From Desulfocarbo indianensis (GTDB taxonomy: Bacteria; Desulfobacterota; Desulfarculia; Desulfarculales; Desulfarculaceae): a DNA stretch of 64,000 nucleotides. The notes beneath the pieces were generated by a model. It was not told the origin of the DNA, made no database searches, and was given only the letters and a program-made list of their open reading frames with translations. The DNA is taken from contig LBMP01000001.1 in assembly GCA_001184205.1 (NCBI GenBank), forward strand, positions 643,501-707,500. The letters run 5' to 3'. Made by a program: the position numbers and the translations under genes. Shown here piece after piece: positions 1-11,240 of the stretch. Each line of letters starts with the position of its first letter. Within the stretch, counting starts at the first letter, position 1.

Positions 1-524
1 TCATGGCTGAGGACCACGCCCTTGGGCGCGCCGGTGGTGCCGCCGGTGTAGAGCACGCAGGCCGGGTCCTGGGGATCGCGCTCCAGGGCGGCCAGGGGGG
101 CGGCGGCCTTTTGCAGAAGAGCGTTGAAATCCAGATCGCCCTCCGGGCAGATGATCCATGGCAGGTCTTGGCGGGCCTGGCTTGCGGACAGCTCCGCCCG
201 GCGCTGGCCGGTGGTGAAAAGCGCCCGGGGGCGGGCGTGGGCCAAAAGCAGCTCCAGCTCGCGCGGGCTCAAAAGGTGGGAAAGGGTGACCGCCACCGCG
301 CCCGCCTTGAGGGCCCCGAAATAGAAGGCCAGCCAATCAACGGAATTGGGGGCGCAGAGCGCCACCTTGTCGCCGGGCCGGATGCCCAGCTTTTTCAGGC
401 CGGCCCCGGCCAGACCGGCCAGGCGGTCCAGCTCCGCGTAATCATAGCCGCGGCCGGCGTCCCACACCGCCAGGTTATGACCCAGGAAAAGGGCGGAACG
501 TTCCAGATTGCACGCCAGGTTCAT
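1..524 (-). CDS. AMP-dependent acyl-CoA synthetase/ligase, N-terminal part (cut by window edge)
   Basis: Members of the AMP-binding (ANL) family activate a carboxylic acid to an acyl-adenylate and transfer it to CoA in the cytoplasm. About 174 residues are visible. The P-loop-like signature YTGGTTGAPKGV lies close to the window edge at about residues 155-170, as expected for the family, so roughly two thirds of the protein lies outside the window. The start ATG at 524 begins MNLACNLERSALFLG. The gene follows dctM by 13 bases on the same strand, so it probably belongs to the dctPQM operon. That suggests it activates the acid imported by the TRAP system. The substrate cannot be told from this fragment. 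Confidence 0.9.
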   Translation of the reverse strand, partial: MNLACNLERSALFLGHNLAVWDAGRGYDYAELDRLAGLAGAGLKKLGIRPGDKVALCAPNSVDWLAFYFGALKAGAVAVTLSHLLSPRELELLLAHARPRALFTTGQRRAELSASQARQDLPWIICPEGDLDFNALLQKAAAPLAALERDPQDPACVLYTGGTTGAPKGVVLSH

Positions 525-537
525 GACAGTCTTTCGC

Positions 538-1839
538 TCATTTCATGTGAGAGGGGATGAAGGTGGCCAGCTCGGGAACGGCGATGAGCAGGCCGATGGC
601 CAGCGCCGCCGCCGCCATGAAGGGCCAGATCCCCTTGAATATGGTGTTCATGGGAATATCGGAAGCCACTCCGCTTATCACGAAAACGTTGAGCCCCACC
701 GGAGGGGTGATGAGCCCTATCTCCAACACCATCACCATGATAACCCCATACCAGATGGGATCGAAACCCAGAGTCTGCACCACGGGGAAAAGAATGGGGG
801 TGGTGAGGATCATGATGGCGAAGCAATCCATGACGCAGCCCAGGGCCACGTACAGAAGCAGGATGCCCAGGAGGATCAAATGGCGGGGCCAGGGCAGGCC
901 GCCCAAAAGATCGGCCAGGTGCATGGGAAGCTGGGTCACCGCCAGGAAGCGGGAAAATATCTCGGCGCCGATGATGATGAGGAAGATCATGGCCGTGGTC
1001 TTGCCGGTGGCCATGAGGCAGTCCAGCACGGTGCGGGCGTTCAGCTTTCCCTTGCACAGCGCGATGACGAAGGAGCCGAAGGCCCCCACCCCGGCGGCCT
1101 CGGTGGGGGTGAACACCCCCAGGTAGATGCCGCCTATCACCAGAACGCACAGGGCCAGCATGCCCCACACCCCGGCCAGGGAGCGCATTCTTTCCCGCAG
1201 GCTGAAATGTTCGCCCGGCGGGCCCAGCTCGGGTTTCAGGCGGCATTGCACATAGACCGTGGCGATGAAAAACCCCGACAGGATCACGCCCGGAATCACG
1301 CCGGCCATGAACAGCTTGCCGATGGATTCCTCGATGATGATGCCGTAGATCACGAAGCCGATGCTGGGCGGGATGAGGATGCCCAGGGTGCCGCCGGCGG
1401 CCACGCTGCCCGAGGCCAGGCTGGGGTCGTAGCCGAACTTGCGCATCTCCGGCAGGGCCACGGTGCCCATGGTGGCGGCGGTGGCCAGGGAGGAGCCGCT
1501 GATGGAGGAGAACCCGGCGCAGCCCACGATGGTGGCCATGGCCAGGCCGCCGGGGCGATGGCCCAGCCAGGTGTGCACCGCCTGGTATATCTCGCGGCTG
1601 ATGCCGGAAACAAAGGCGAACTGGCCCATGAGCACGAAGAGGGGGATGACGCTGAGCATGTAGGAGGAGCCGGAGGAATAGGGCGTCAGCCCCAACACCG
1701 CCAGGCTGGCCTCCAGGCCCACCACCTGGGCGTAGCCCAAAAAGCCCACCAGGGCCAGGGCCAGGCCGATGTTCATGCGCAGGGCCAGGAGAACGAATAA
1801 AAGAACGATCCCCGCCAAACCCAAGCTTTCGGGAGACAT
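538..1839 (-). CDS. dctM: TRAP transporter large permease subunit (DctM family)
   Basis: This is the large membrane subunit of a tripartite ATP-independent periplasmic transporter, which carries the substrate across the inner membrane using the ion gradient. The 433-residue product has the normal family length, is hydrophobic throughout (about 12 segments), and starts MSPESLGLAGIVLLF. It contains family-typical stretches such as ISGSSLATAATMG and GGTLGILIPPS. The ATG at 1839 is chosen because it lies two bases after the dctQ stop; the longer open frame upstream is just dctQ read in another frame. Order in transcription is dctP-dctQ-dctM-CoA ligase. Confidence 0.95.
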   Translation of the reverse strand: MSPESLGLAGIVLLFVLLALRMNIGLALALVGFLGYAQVVGLEASLAVLGLTPYSSGSSYMLSVIPLFVLMGQFAFVSGISREIYQAVHTWLGHRPGGLAMATIVGCAGFSSISGSSLATAATMGTVALPEMRKFGYDPSLASGSVAAGGTLGILIPPSIGFVIYGIIIEESIGKLFMAGVIPGVILSGFFIATVYVQCRLKPELGPPGEHFSLRERMRSLAGVWGMLALCVLVIGGIYLGVFTPTEAAGVGAFGSFVIALCKGKLNARTVLDCLMATGKTTAMIFLIIIGAEIFSRFLAVTQLPMHLADLLGGLPWPRHLILLGILLLYVALGCVMDCFAIMILTTPILFPVVQTLGFDPIWYGVIMVMVLEIGLITPPVGLNVFVISGVASDIPMNTIFKGIWPFMAAAALAIGLLIAVPELATFIPSHMK

Positions 1840-1841
1840 AT

Positions 1842-2312
1842 TTATTCCTCCCGCCGCCAGGCCCTGGCGATGTCCCGCGCGAGCTCCCAGCACATGGCCG
1901 CGCAACCCGCGGCCACCAGGAACACGAAGGGCGCCACCGGGATGTGCAGGGTGCCGGAGTATTCCTTCATAATCAAAAGTTCCCAGCCCCGCTCCAGGGT
2001 TTTCCAGGTGATGAGCCCCAAGACGACGAGAGAGGCCAGGCGGTTGAGGATATCCACCCGCCGCCGCCAGGGGGCGGGCAGGCCGCCCACCACCAGGTCC
2101 ACGGCAACGTGCGCCTTTTCCTGCTGGGCCAGGCCCAGGAAGCAAAAGACCACGATGACGATCATGAACTCGGTCAGCTCCAGGGCCCCCAGGATGGGCT
2201 GCTGGAAGATGTAGCGGCCGGCCACGTCGGCGGTGGTGAGCAGCATCATCAGAAAAAGAACCGCGGCTCCCAGATAGGCCAGAATCTTGCTCGGCTGGTT
2301 GGCTTTGGACAT
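1842..2312 (-). CDS. dctQ: TRAP transporter small permease subunit (DctQ family)
   Basis: This is the small membrane subunit that pairs with DctM in a TRAP transporter. The product has 156 residues with about four hydrophobic segments and starts MSKANQPSKILAYLG. The conserved neighbourhood LGALELTEFMIVIVVFCFLG, followed by QQEKAHVAVDLV, is typical of DctQ. An AGGGAG ribosome site precedes the ATG at 2312. The stop is separated from the dctM start by only two bases, which implies translational coupling. Confidence 0.93.
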   Translation of the reverse strand: MSKANQPSKILAYLGAAVLFLMMLLTTADVAGRYIFQQPILGALELTEFMIVIVVFCFLGLAQQEKAHVAVDLVVGGLPAPWRRRVDILNRLASLVVLGLITWKTLERGWELLIMKEYSGTLHIPVAPFVFLVAAGCAAMCWELARDIARAWRREE

Positions 2313-2464
2313 GGCGCTCCCTTTCGGGGGTGTGGGGAGTTTTGCCGGTATTGCGCGCGGGCCCGCCGGAAACGGCCGCCGAGGCAGCCGGGAGAGGTCG
2401 CTTGGGCATCGCCCCCAGGAAGGACGAGGCTTTTCGCCGCTGCGGCGGCGTCCCGGCGGTTCTC

Positions 2465-3481
2465 CTACTTGGCCTTGCTGTGGCCCAGGAGGAGCATGGC
2501 CTCGTTCAGCACCGCCTTGCCGGGCAGTCCCTTGGCCTCCATGTCCTGGGCCCATTTGTCCCACAGCGCCTGGGTTTCGGTTTTCCACATCAACCGCTCC
2601 TCCATGGAGAGCGTGGCGACCCTCATGCCCTTTTCGACCGCCTTTTCCTTGGCCACCAGTTCGGCCTGGTCAAAGGCCTTGCCCGCCCTTCGGCTCATGG
2701 CCAGGCCGCTGTGGGCCTCGATGGCCTTTTTAACCTCGGGCGGCAGGGAGTCGAATTTCTTCTGGTTCATGACGATGGCCATGTTCAGGGAGTAGAGGGT
2801 CACTTCGGTGGCGAAGTGGGTGACGTCCTCCTGTTTGAAGGCCACCAGGCCCTCATAGGAGATGGTGGTGCCGTCGATGACGCCGCGCTCCAGGGCGGGG
2901 TAAACCTCGGGCACCGGCATGAAAACCGGCACCGCGCCCACGATGGTCAAAGCGCCGTTGGCAAAGGGGTTGGTGCAGCGCATCTTGAGCCCCTTCATGT
3001 CGCCCAGGGTGTTGACCTGCTTCTTGACCGTGAAGACGTGGGCCGGGCCGTGCTGGAAGAGCCAGAGCACCTTGACGTCCTTGAATTCGTCCCCCAGGTA
3101 TTTCTCATAAACCTTCCACAGGGCGGCGCTGGTCTCCTCGGCGGTGGTGAACATGAAGGGCAGCTCGAAGACCGAGCTGAGCAGGAAACGGCCCGGCGCA
3201 TAGGAGAGGATGGGGAAGGAAAGGTCGGCTATGCCCTTGGCCGCCATGTCGTAATGCTCCGGCGGCTTGCCCAGGGCCCCGGAGGAAAATATGGTGACCT
3301 TGAAATCGTGGCCCGAGGCCTTGGCGATCTCCCGGGCCCAAGGTTCGATGACCTGTTTGTGCTGCACGTGGTTGGGGGCCATGAAGGAGGCCAGTTTGAG
3401 GTTGATTTCCGCGGCGGCGGCCATGGAGGCCATGGCGGCGACCGCGGCCGCGAACACAAAAACGAAGAAACATTTGCGCAT
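2465..3481 (-). CDS. dctP: TRAP transporter periplasmic substrate-binding protein (DctP family)
   Basis: This extracytoplasmic binding protein captures the substrate and delivers it to DctQM. It is 338 residues long and begins with a Sec signal peptide (MRKCFFVFVFAAAVAAM, probable cleavage after the AAAA at about residue 24). The core contains GLKMRCTNPFANGAL, where the conserved Arg normally forms the salt bridge to a substrate carboxylate, so an organic acid ligand is likely. GGGAGG stands nine bases before the ATG. It is the first gene of the operon and is transcribed away from the GntR regulator at 3948. The exact ligand is unknown. Confidence 0.95.
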   Translation of the reverse strand: MRKCFFVFVFAAAVAAMASMAAAAEINLKLASFMAPNHVQHKQVIEPWAREIAKASGHDFKVTIFSSGALGKPPEHYDMAAKGIADLSFPILSYAPGRFLLSSVFELPFMFTTAEETSAALWKVYEKYLGDEFKDVKVLWLFQHGPAHVFTVKKQVNTLGDMKGLKMRCTNPFANGALTIVGAVPVFMPVPEVYPALERGVIDGTTISYEGLVAFKQEDVTHFATEVTLYSLNMAIVMNQKKFDSLPPEVKKAIEAHSGLAMSRRAGKAFDQAELVAKEKAVEKGMRVATLSMEERLMWKTETQALWDKWAQDMEAKGLPGKAVLNEAMLLLGHSKAK

Positions 3482-3828
3482 GACTCATACCTCCCAAAGG
3501 TTTGAAGGAGCCCGTGGCCGGCTCCGGGCAAGCTGGTCCCCCTGCCAAGGGGAAGCCTCTTGGACGGAGCGGTTTTCCGGGCGGGCCGGCCAGACGGCGG
3601 CCCTGTTATGGCATTTTTTTCAAGCCGTCCGCCGCGCCCCCATCTCCCTGGCTTGCGCCGGACGGCTCCAAAGAAAACCTATTGGAACGGACTCGCGGTG
3701 ATATGAATCATGTTGCCGACGCCCTTTAAGCCCTGTATGCAATCTTTGCCGCTGGCGCGCGTCGCCCGGCGGCCGGGCGCTGCTCCCGGCCCTGTTCAGG
3801 GCCCCTTGCGCGCTACTTGGGTGTATTA

Positions 3829-3877
3829 TGGTCTTGCATCAGATGATTTAATGGTCCTACATTAATCAAACGGACCA
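3829..3877. promoter_or_regulatory. Candidate operator array for the adjacent GntR/FCD regulator
   Basis: The 466-base divergent region between dctP and the GntR gene contains two 11-base direct repeats, TGGTCTTGCAT (3829-3839) and TGGTCCTACAT (3852-3862), which differ at two positions. An inverted half-site GGACCA follows at 3872-3877, complementary to TGGTCC at 3852-3857. The second repeat matches the FCD-subfamily half-site pattern TnGTnnnACnA except for its last base. The placement just upstream of the regulator start and in the dctP promoter region suits autoregulation and control of the TRAP operon. Binding is inferred. The rest of the region (3482-3828) shows no gene. Confidence 0.45.
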
Positions 3878-3947
3878 AAGCCTGTCAACCGCTTTTTTTC
3901 TTCCACGGGAAGCGATTTGAAAGTATGTATTAGGCCAGGGAGGGTTG

Positions 3948-4676
3948 ATGCCTGATTTCAGACCCATAAAGCAGACCCGCGCCTCGGAGGAGGTGCTGGC
4001 CCAACTGAAGGAGGCCATTTTGCGCGGCCAGGTGAAGGCCGGCGAAAAACTTCCTTCGGAACGCGAACTTACCGAGCAATTCCAGGTGAGCCGCGGCGTG
4101 GTGCGCGAGGCCATCCGGGTATTGGAAATGACCGGATTCGTGACCATGAAACAGGGCCCTTCCGGCGGGGCCTTTGTCACCGGCCTCAACTTCGACCAGC
4201 TCAGCAACGGCTTCTTGGACATGTACCTGGCCAACAAGCTCACCATTCCCGAGCTGAATCAGGTGCGCCTGCACATTGAGCCGGAGATGGCCCGCCTGGC
4301 GTCCCAGCGCATCACGCCAGCCTTTCGCCTGCGCCTGGAAAAGGCCATCGCCGCCGAGCGCGCGCCGGTGGATTCCTATGACGAGCGCATGGAGCGCATG
4401 ACCGAGGTGCATTTCATCCTGGCCGAGATGTGCGGCAATTATCTGTTCGAGGCCATAGACAACGCCCTGATCAAGCTGACCCACCAGATCGTGGACGCGG
4501 TGAAGCCGGAAGACCACGACGCCCTGCACGGAGCCGGCGAGCACGACGAGATTGCCCAAGCCGTGATAGAGGGCGACGGGGAAAAAGCCGCAAAGGCCAT
4601 GCGGGCCCACCTGGAAAAATTCTGCCAGGAGCTGAGCCGGGTGGATTTGATATACAAGGGACTCATGAAATACTGA
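3948..4676 (+). CDS. GntR-family transcriptional regulator, FadR/FCD subfamily
   Basis: This is a ligand-responsive DNA-binding regulator. The 242-residue protein has an N-terminal winged helix (about residues 8-75, with PSERELTEQFQVSRGVVREA typical of GntR) and an all-helical C-terminal FCD ligand domain (about 90-235). FCD domains bind small carboxylates, often through a metal held by Asp and His residues; candidate residues lie in the EHDEIAQ and MRAHLEKF stretches. A TTG three bases upstream is also in frame, but AGGGAGGG fits the ATG at 3948 better. It is divergent from the TRAP operon and only 12 bases upstream of the aminotransferase, so it probably controls both. Confidence 0.92.
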   Translation: MPDFRPIKQTRASEEVLAQLKEAILRGQVKAGEKLPSERELTEQFQVSRGVVREAIRVLEMTGFVTMKQGPSGGAFVTGLNFDQLSNGFLDMYLANKLTIPELNQVRLHIEPEMARLASQRITPAFRLRLEKAIAAERAPVDSYDERMERMTEVHFILAEMCGNYLFEAIDNALIKLTHQIVDAVKPEDHDALHGAGEHDEIAQAVIEGDGEKAAKAMRAHLEKFCQELSRVDLIYKGLMKY

Positions 4677-4688
4677 GGCGGAGGCGTG

Positions 4689-6050
4689 ATGAGGCAGAGC
4701 CGGAGGGGGTTTTTCAAGACGGCGGCGGCTTGGGGCTGCGCCCTGGGGTTGCAACCCTTAAGCAAATCCATCGAGGCCATGGCGGCCGGCCCCCAGGAGG
4801 GGCGGGAATTCTGGGAGATGGTGCGCCGGCAATACTTCAGCCTGTCCCCTGATTACATCTACATGAACAACTCCACCTTCGGCGCCACCCTGAATCCGGT
4901 GGCCAGCCGCATGCGGGAGGTTCAGCAGCTCTTTTCCCAGGGCCTCTACGTAATGCGCTTTCTGCGCGAGATCGTGTTCCAGCTTCCCGGCATCTACACC
5001 CGCCTGGCCCGGCTGATCAACGGATACGACCAAGAAGGCGGCAAATACATCGGCCTGGTGGACTCGGTGACCGAGGGCATGTCCCTGGCGGCCAACGGCT
5101 TGAACCTGGGCTCGGGCGACGTGATCCTCACCACCGACCACGAGCACACCGGCGGCTTCACCTGCTGGTCCCTGCAAAAAGACCGGCGGGGGGCCAAGGT
5201 GGTGGAGGTGCCCCTGGTGGAGGGCGGCTACGGCCGGGAAGACTGGCGGGCCAGCTTTTTGGACCGCTTTGAAGCGGCCCTGGCCTCCCAGCCGGTGAAG
5301 GCGGTCTCCTTCAGCTACATCACCTGCTCCACCGGCCACGTGCTGCCCGCCCAGGAGCTGTGCGCCCTGGCCCGGCGCTACGGGGCCGTGAGCGTGGTGG
5401 ACGCGGCCCAGGCATTCGCCGTGCATCAACTGGACTTAAAAAGCCTGGACTGCGACATCATGGTGATGAACGGCCATAAATACCTGGGCGGGCCCATCGG
5501 ATCGGGGTTCCTTTGCGTGCATCCCCGGCGGCTGCAGAGCCTCGATGGCTTCTGGCCCACCGTGGTGGACGACAACGTTTATTACCCGCAGCAGCTTTCG
5601 AGCAACCGGCCCTATCAAAAGGGCGGGGTGCGCTCCTACACCAATCTATTGCCCCTGAGCGAGGCCCTGGCCTTTTACGAAGAACTGGGAGCGGAGCTGG
5701 TCCACAACCGCTTGTACGCCATGGGGCGCTGGCTGCGCACCGGGCTATCGCGCTATGGCGACGCCTTCCAAATATTGACCCCGCGCCAGGAAGGCCAGGC
5801 CGTGGTCATGACCTGCTTCCGGGTGGCCGGCGCGTCTTCCTCCAGCGTGGTGGACGCCCTTTCCAGCCAATACGGCCTGGAGGTCAAGCACGCCGAGGAA
5901 GGCGGAGCCGACGCGGTGCGGCTCTCGCCCCATTACTACAACACCGGGGACGAAATGCTGGCCCTGGCCCGGGCGCTGTGCCAGATAGCCGGAGTGCCCC
6001 TGGAGACCTGGCTGGAGGACAATCCCCTGGACGGCCTGCCCCTAAGGTGA
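4689..6050 (+). CDS. Class V PLP-dependent aminotransferase with Tat-type signal
   Basis: This 453-residue protein is a fold-type I pyridoxal-phosphate enzyme of the class V (cysteine desulfurase / isopenicillin N epimerase-like) group. The PLP lysine is most likely Lys264 in NGHKYLGGPIGSG, and the cofactor aspartate is in VVDAAQAF. The N-terminus has SRRGFFKTAA, matching the twin-arginine consensus, followed by a weakly hydrophobic stretch ending AMAAG. It may therefore be exported folded with its cofactor. ATG 4689 is preferred over the GTG three bases earlier because GGAGG lies four bases upstream. It lies directly downstream of the GntR gene. Its substrate is unknown. Confidence 0.88.
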   Translation: MRQSRRGFFKTAAAWGCALGLQPLSKSIEAMAAGPQEGREFWEMVRRQYFSLSPDYIYMNNSTFGATLNPVASRMREVQQLFSQGLYVMRFLREIVFQLPGIYTRLARLINGYDQEGGKYIGLVDSVTEGMSLAANGLNLGSGDVILTTDHEHTGGFTCWSLQKDRRGAKVVEVPLVEGGYGREDWRASFLDRFEAALASQPVKAVSFSYITCSTGHVLPAQELCALARRYGAVSVVDAAQAFAVHQLDLKSLDCDIMVMNGHKYLGGPIGSGFLCVHPRRLQSLDGFWPTVVDDNVYYPQQLSSNRPYQKGGVRSYTNLLPLSEALAFYEELGAELVHNRLYAMGRWLRTGLSRYGDAFQILTPRQEGQAVVMTCFRVAGASSSSVVDALSSQYGLEVKHAEEGGADAVRLSPHYYNTGDEMLALARALCQIAGVPLETWLEDNPLDGLPLR

Positions 6051-6057
6051 GGCGAAA

Positions 6058-6095
6058 AAATAGCGGTCCGCGAGCAGAATCGCGGTCCGCTATTT
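6058..6095. terminator. Bidirectional intrinsic terminator
   Basis: Arms 6058-6072 and 6081-6095 form a 15-pair stem with one T-T mismatch and an eight-base loop. An A run on the left and a TATTT on the right serve both strands. It closes the GntR-aminotransferase unit on the plus strand. Confidence 0.75.
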
Positions 6096-6188
6096 ATCTA
6101 TGCGGGCCAAACAGCCAGCGGGCAAAGGGCTTTTCAGATACAGCCGGCCCGATATGGCGCAAGGCCGAGGAATGCGTCTAACGGCCTA

Positions 6189-6392
6189 TCATTGCCGCAT
6201 CTTGCATTCCTTGTCCCATTCGGGACAGACTTCCTCCATCTTTTTTTGATATTTGGCCTGGCATTCGCCGCACTCAAGCTCCACGTTGGGCACCTCGCCG
6301 AAACGTTTCTTGATTTCCTCGGGAGAAAGGTGGCTCACCGCGCTGCAGCCGCATTGGGGGCAGGCGTTGACTAACTTGTATTTTTTACTCAC
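6189..6392 (-). CDS. Small zinc-ribbon protein
   Basis: This 67-residue acidic/basic protein has two CxxC knuckles, CPQC (residues 11-14) and CGEC near residues 41-44, the usual spacing for a one-zinc ribbon. Two more cysteines are near the C-terminus (EVCPEWDKECKMRQ). AGGAGGA sits just before the ATG at 6392. There is no signal peptide or membrane segment, so it is cytoplasmic. Function is unknown; nucleic-acid or protein binding is the usual inference. It stands alone between convergent-side neighbours. Confidence 0.75.
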   Translation of the reverse strand: MSKKYKLVNACPQCGCSAVSHLSPEEIKKRFGEVPNVELECGECQAKYQKKMEEVCPEWDKECKMRQ

Positions 6393-6641
6393 GCGATTCC
6401 TCCTGTTCAGAAATCATATGATTCTGGCGCGGCCGGGCTCGCGGCCGCGGGCCATATAAAAAAGATTATCACCTGGAAGCGGCGCCGGCAATGGCGGCTG
6501 GGCCGCGCATGGCAATCGGTGGCCAAGACGCCGCATCAGCGGTTGTTGAAAAATCCCCAAGCGAACGCCAGCCCGCTGATCGAATAGCAATGCGGGGCGA
6601 AGACGGCGGCGGCAGGATCAAGAGCGTTCGGCCTGATAATC

Positions 6642-6670
6642 AAAAGGGCCGCCCCATAACCGAGGCGGCC
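6642..6670 (-). terminator. Probable gyrB terminator
   Basis: The arms GGCCGCC (6647-6653) and GGCGGCC (6664-6670) pair perfectly around a ten-base loop. On the minus strand the stem is followed by CTTTTG. It lies about 210 bases beyond the gyrB stop. Confidence 0.45.
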
Positions 6671-6699
6671 GCCATGGCCTTGGCAGCTTGACTGCCGGG

Positions 6700-6879
6700 A
6701 ACGGGTCCGAAGTTCACCGGGCCCGCCGTTCAGGGCCCGCGGTCACAAGACCGGGATTCACCAGGCCGGGCTCCCAGGGATCATCAGGCCGGGATCACTG
6801 GGCCAGGGACGTAGGGCCTGGTTCGCAAGAACCAAACTCATGAGGACGGGGCCGCGATGCCGGGGTCACGGGCCGGGGT
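6700..6879 (-). repeat. Degenerate short repeats in the gyrB 3' region
   Basis: Read on the minus strand, this stretch is built from loose copies of a roughly 15-base unit resembling GTGATCCCGGCCTG, at least six of them, with 60-90 percent visual similarity. It also holds a perfect TGGTTC-GCAA-GAACCA hairpin at 6819-6834. The stretch has no convincing gene; the only open frame in 6393-6879 (6491-6691 plus) has no similarity I recognise. Confidence 0.4.
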
Positions 6880-9665
<2,786 letters not shown>

Positions 9666-10118
9666 ATGAAACGGACTAAAAGCATAGTTGCCCTGTGTAT
9701 GGCCCTGATGCTCTGTCTGTGCTGGTCGGGCCTGGCCCTGGCCGCGGAGGCAAAAGCCAAAGACCCCGCGGCCATGGAAAAAATGGAAAAGAAGGCCCCG
9801 GTAAAGGCCGAGAAGAAGGCCACCGCCAAGGCGGAGAAGAAGGCGACCAAGGCCAAGGCCGATAAGAAGGCCGCGGCCAAGAAGGCGGACATGAAGAAGG
9901 CCAAGAAAAAGGCCGAGCCGCCCAAGCCGGTGAACATAAACACCGCCAGTGAAAAGGAGCTGCAGCAGCTCAAGGGGGTGGGGCCCAAGACCGCCAAGGC
10001 CATCGCGGATTACCGCAAGAAGCACGGCGAATTCAAGAGCGCCGAAGACCTGATGAAGGTGAAGGGCATCGGCAAGAAGACCCTGGGCAACAACAAGGAC
10101 CTGATCAAGACCAAGTAA
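9666..10118 (+). CDS. Exported ComEA-like helix-hairpin-helix protein with Lys/Ala-rich linker
   Basis: The 150-residue product has a Sec signal peptide (about residues 1-27). A very basic low-complexity linker follows (about 28-83, repeats of the type AEKKATAKAEKK). The C-terminus carries a paired HhH module (about 87-150, NINTASEKELQQLKGVGPKT... and KVKGIGKKTL). HhH2 modules of this type bind double-stranded DNA without sequence preference, and in ComEA they capture DNA in the periplasm. The linker looks like a histone H1 tail and should strengthen DNA binding. No competence genes are adjacent. A periplasmic DNA-binding role is inferred. Confidence 0.82.
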   Translation: MKRTKSIVALCMALMLCLCWSGLALAAEAKAKDPAAMEKMEKKAPVKAEKKATAKAEKKATKAKADKKAAAKKADMKKAKKKAEPPKPVNINTASEKELQQLKGVGPKTAKAIADYRKKHGEFKSAEDLMKVKGIGKKTLGNNKDLIKTK

Positions 10119-10140
10119 CATATCTTAGCCGCCAAATACC

Positions 10141-10174
10141 AAGCGCCGCCTTCCCGTGGGAAGCGGCGCTTTTC
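10141..10174 (+). terminator. Intrinsic terminator after the HhH gene
   Basis: The arms AAGCGCCGC and GCGGCGCTT pair around an inner TTCC/GGAA stem and are followed by a short T run. The stem begins 22 bases after the stop codon. Confidence 0.85.
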
Positions 10175-10253
10175 TTGCGCCCCAGGCCGGCCGCCCAAGC
10201 GCGAGCCACGCGGAATCCCTGGACACACGGCCGGGCTGCGCTATTATTGGCCC

Positions 10254-11240
10254 ATGAACAACCCCGGCATGAAATGCACCCGCTGCCGCGGGCCGGCCAA
10301 CCACCGCTTTCCCCAACACAACGTGCGCTTCTGCGACGCCTGCCTGGAGGTATTCATTCAGCGCCAGGTGGAAAAGGCCATCAAGAAATTTAACATGCTG
10401 GCTCCGGGCCAGAAGGTGGTGGCGGCCATCAGCGGGGGCAAGGACTCCCTGGCCCTTTGGCAGCTCCTTATCGACCTGGGCTACGACGCCCTGGGCCTGC
10501 ACCTGACCCTGGACCTGGGCCCCTTCAGCCAAAAATCCCTGGAGGCCAGCCAGGCCATGGCCCAGCGCCTGGGCCGGGAGCTGGTGGTGAAAAGCCTTCC
10601 CCAGCTCACCGGGCAAAACCTGGAAGACATCGTGCGCGCCAACCGCCGCGAGTTCTGCTCGGTGTGCGGCACCCTGAAGCGCCACTTCCTCAACAAGCTC
10701 TGCCTGGAGCTGGGCGCGGATACCCTGGCCACCGGCCATCATCTGGACGACGAGGCGGGCAGGCTGTTGGGAAACCTGGTGAGGGGGCATCAGGAATATC
10801 TGGACCAGCAATGGCCGGTGTTGGAGGGCCTTAAAAGTGACGAGGGAACCGGCCTGGCGCGCAAGGTGAAGCCCTTGTGCCGGCTCGCGGGATCGGAGAT
10901 TAAATCCTACGCCAAGAGCAAGGACCTGCCCGCGGCCTATGGCAAATGCCCGCGCAGCAAGGGAGCCACCCTGCCTTTTTATCAGGAGGCGGTGGATATT
11001 TTGGAAGAGCGCATGCCGGGCACCAAGCGGGAGCTGTATCTGGGCTTTTTACGGCGCAAGGGCGGGCCGCCGCCGCCGCCCCGGCCCGGCGGGGCCTGCG
11101 AACGTTGCGGAGCGCCCACCTATCTGGATTTGTGCGCGGCCTGTCGGCTCTTGCTGCGGGCCGAGGAATGGGTCCAGGAGAAAAAGGCCCCGGCCGGGCC
11201 AGGGGCGGACCAGGGGGCGGCCAAGGGGCATGAAATTTAA
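10254..11240 (+). CDS. TtuA/Ncs6-family tRNA 2-thiouridine synthase
   Basis: This is a PP-loop ATP pyrophosphatase that adenylates a tRNA uridine and replaces its oxygen with sulfur. The N-terminal zinc finger has Cys8/Cys11 and Cys27/Cys30, the PP-loop SGGKDS is at 60-65, and the [4Fe-4S] ligands match Cys135, Cys138 (CSVC) and Cys232 (GKC). A C-terminal second zinc finger (CERC...CAAC, about residues 280-300) completes the TtuA arrangement. Dual zinc fingers separate this group from TtcA. The ATG at 10254 has no strong ribosome site. The end overlaps the next gene by 11 bases. Confidence 0.88.
   Translation: MNNPGMKCTRCRGPANHRFPQHNVRFCDACLEVFIQRQVEKAIKKFNMLAPGQKVVAAISGGKDSLALWQLLIDLGYDALGLHLTLDLGPFSQKSLEASQAMAQRLGRELVVKSLPQLTGQNLEDIVRANRREFCSVCGTLKRHFLNKLCLELGADTLATGHHLDDEAGRLLGNLVRGHQEYLDQQWPVLEGLKSDEGTGLARKVKPLCRLAGSEIKSYAKSKDLPAAYGKCPRSKGATLPFYQEAVDILEERMPGTKRELYLGFLRRKGGPPPPPRPGGACERCGAPTYLDLCAACRLLLRAEEWVQEKKAPAGPGADQGAAKGHEI

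Noticed and set aside
508..1800. Long plus-strand open frame opposite dctM
   Set aside because: It is a high-GC antisense shadow; the minus-strand dctM has full family similarity.
6491..6691. 66-codon plus-strand open frame
   Set aside because: There is no ribosome site or motif, and it overlaps the gyrB terminator hairpin.
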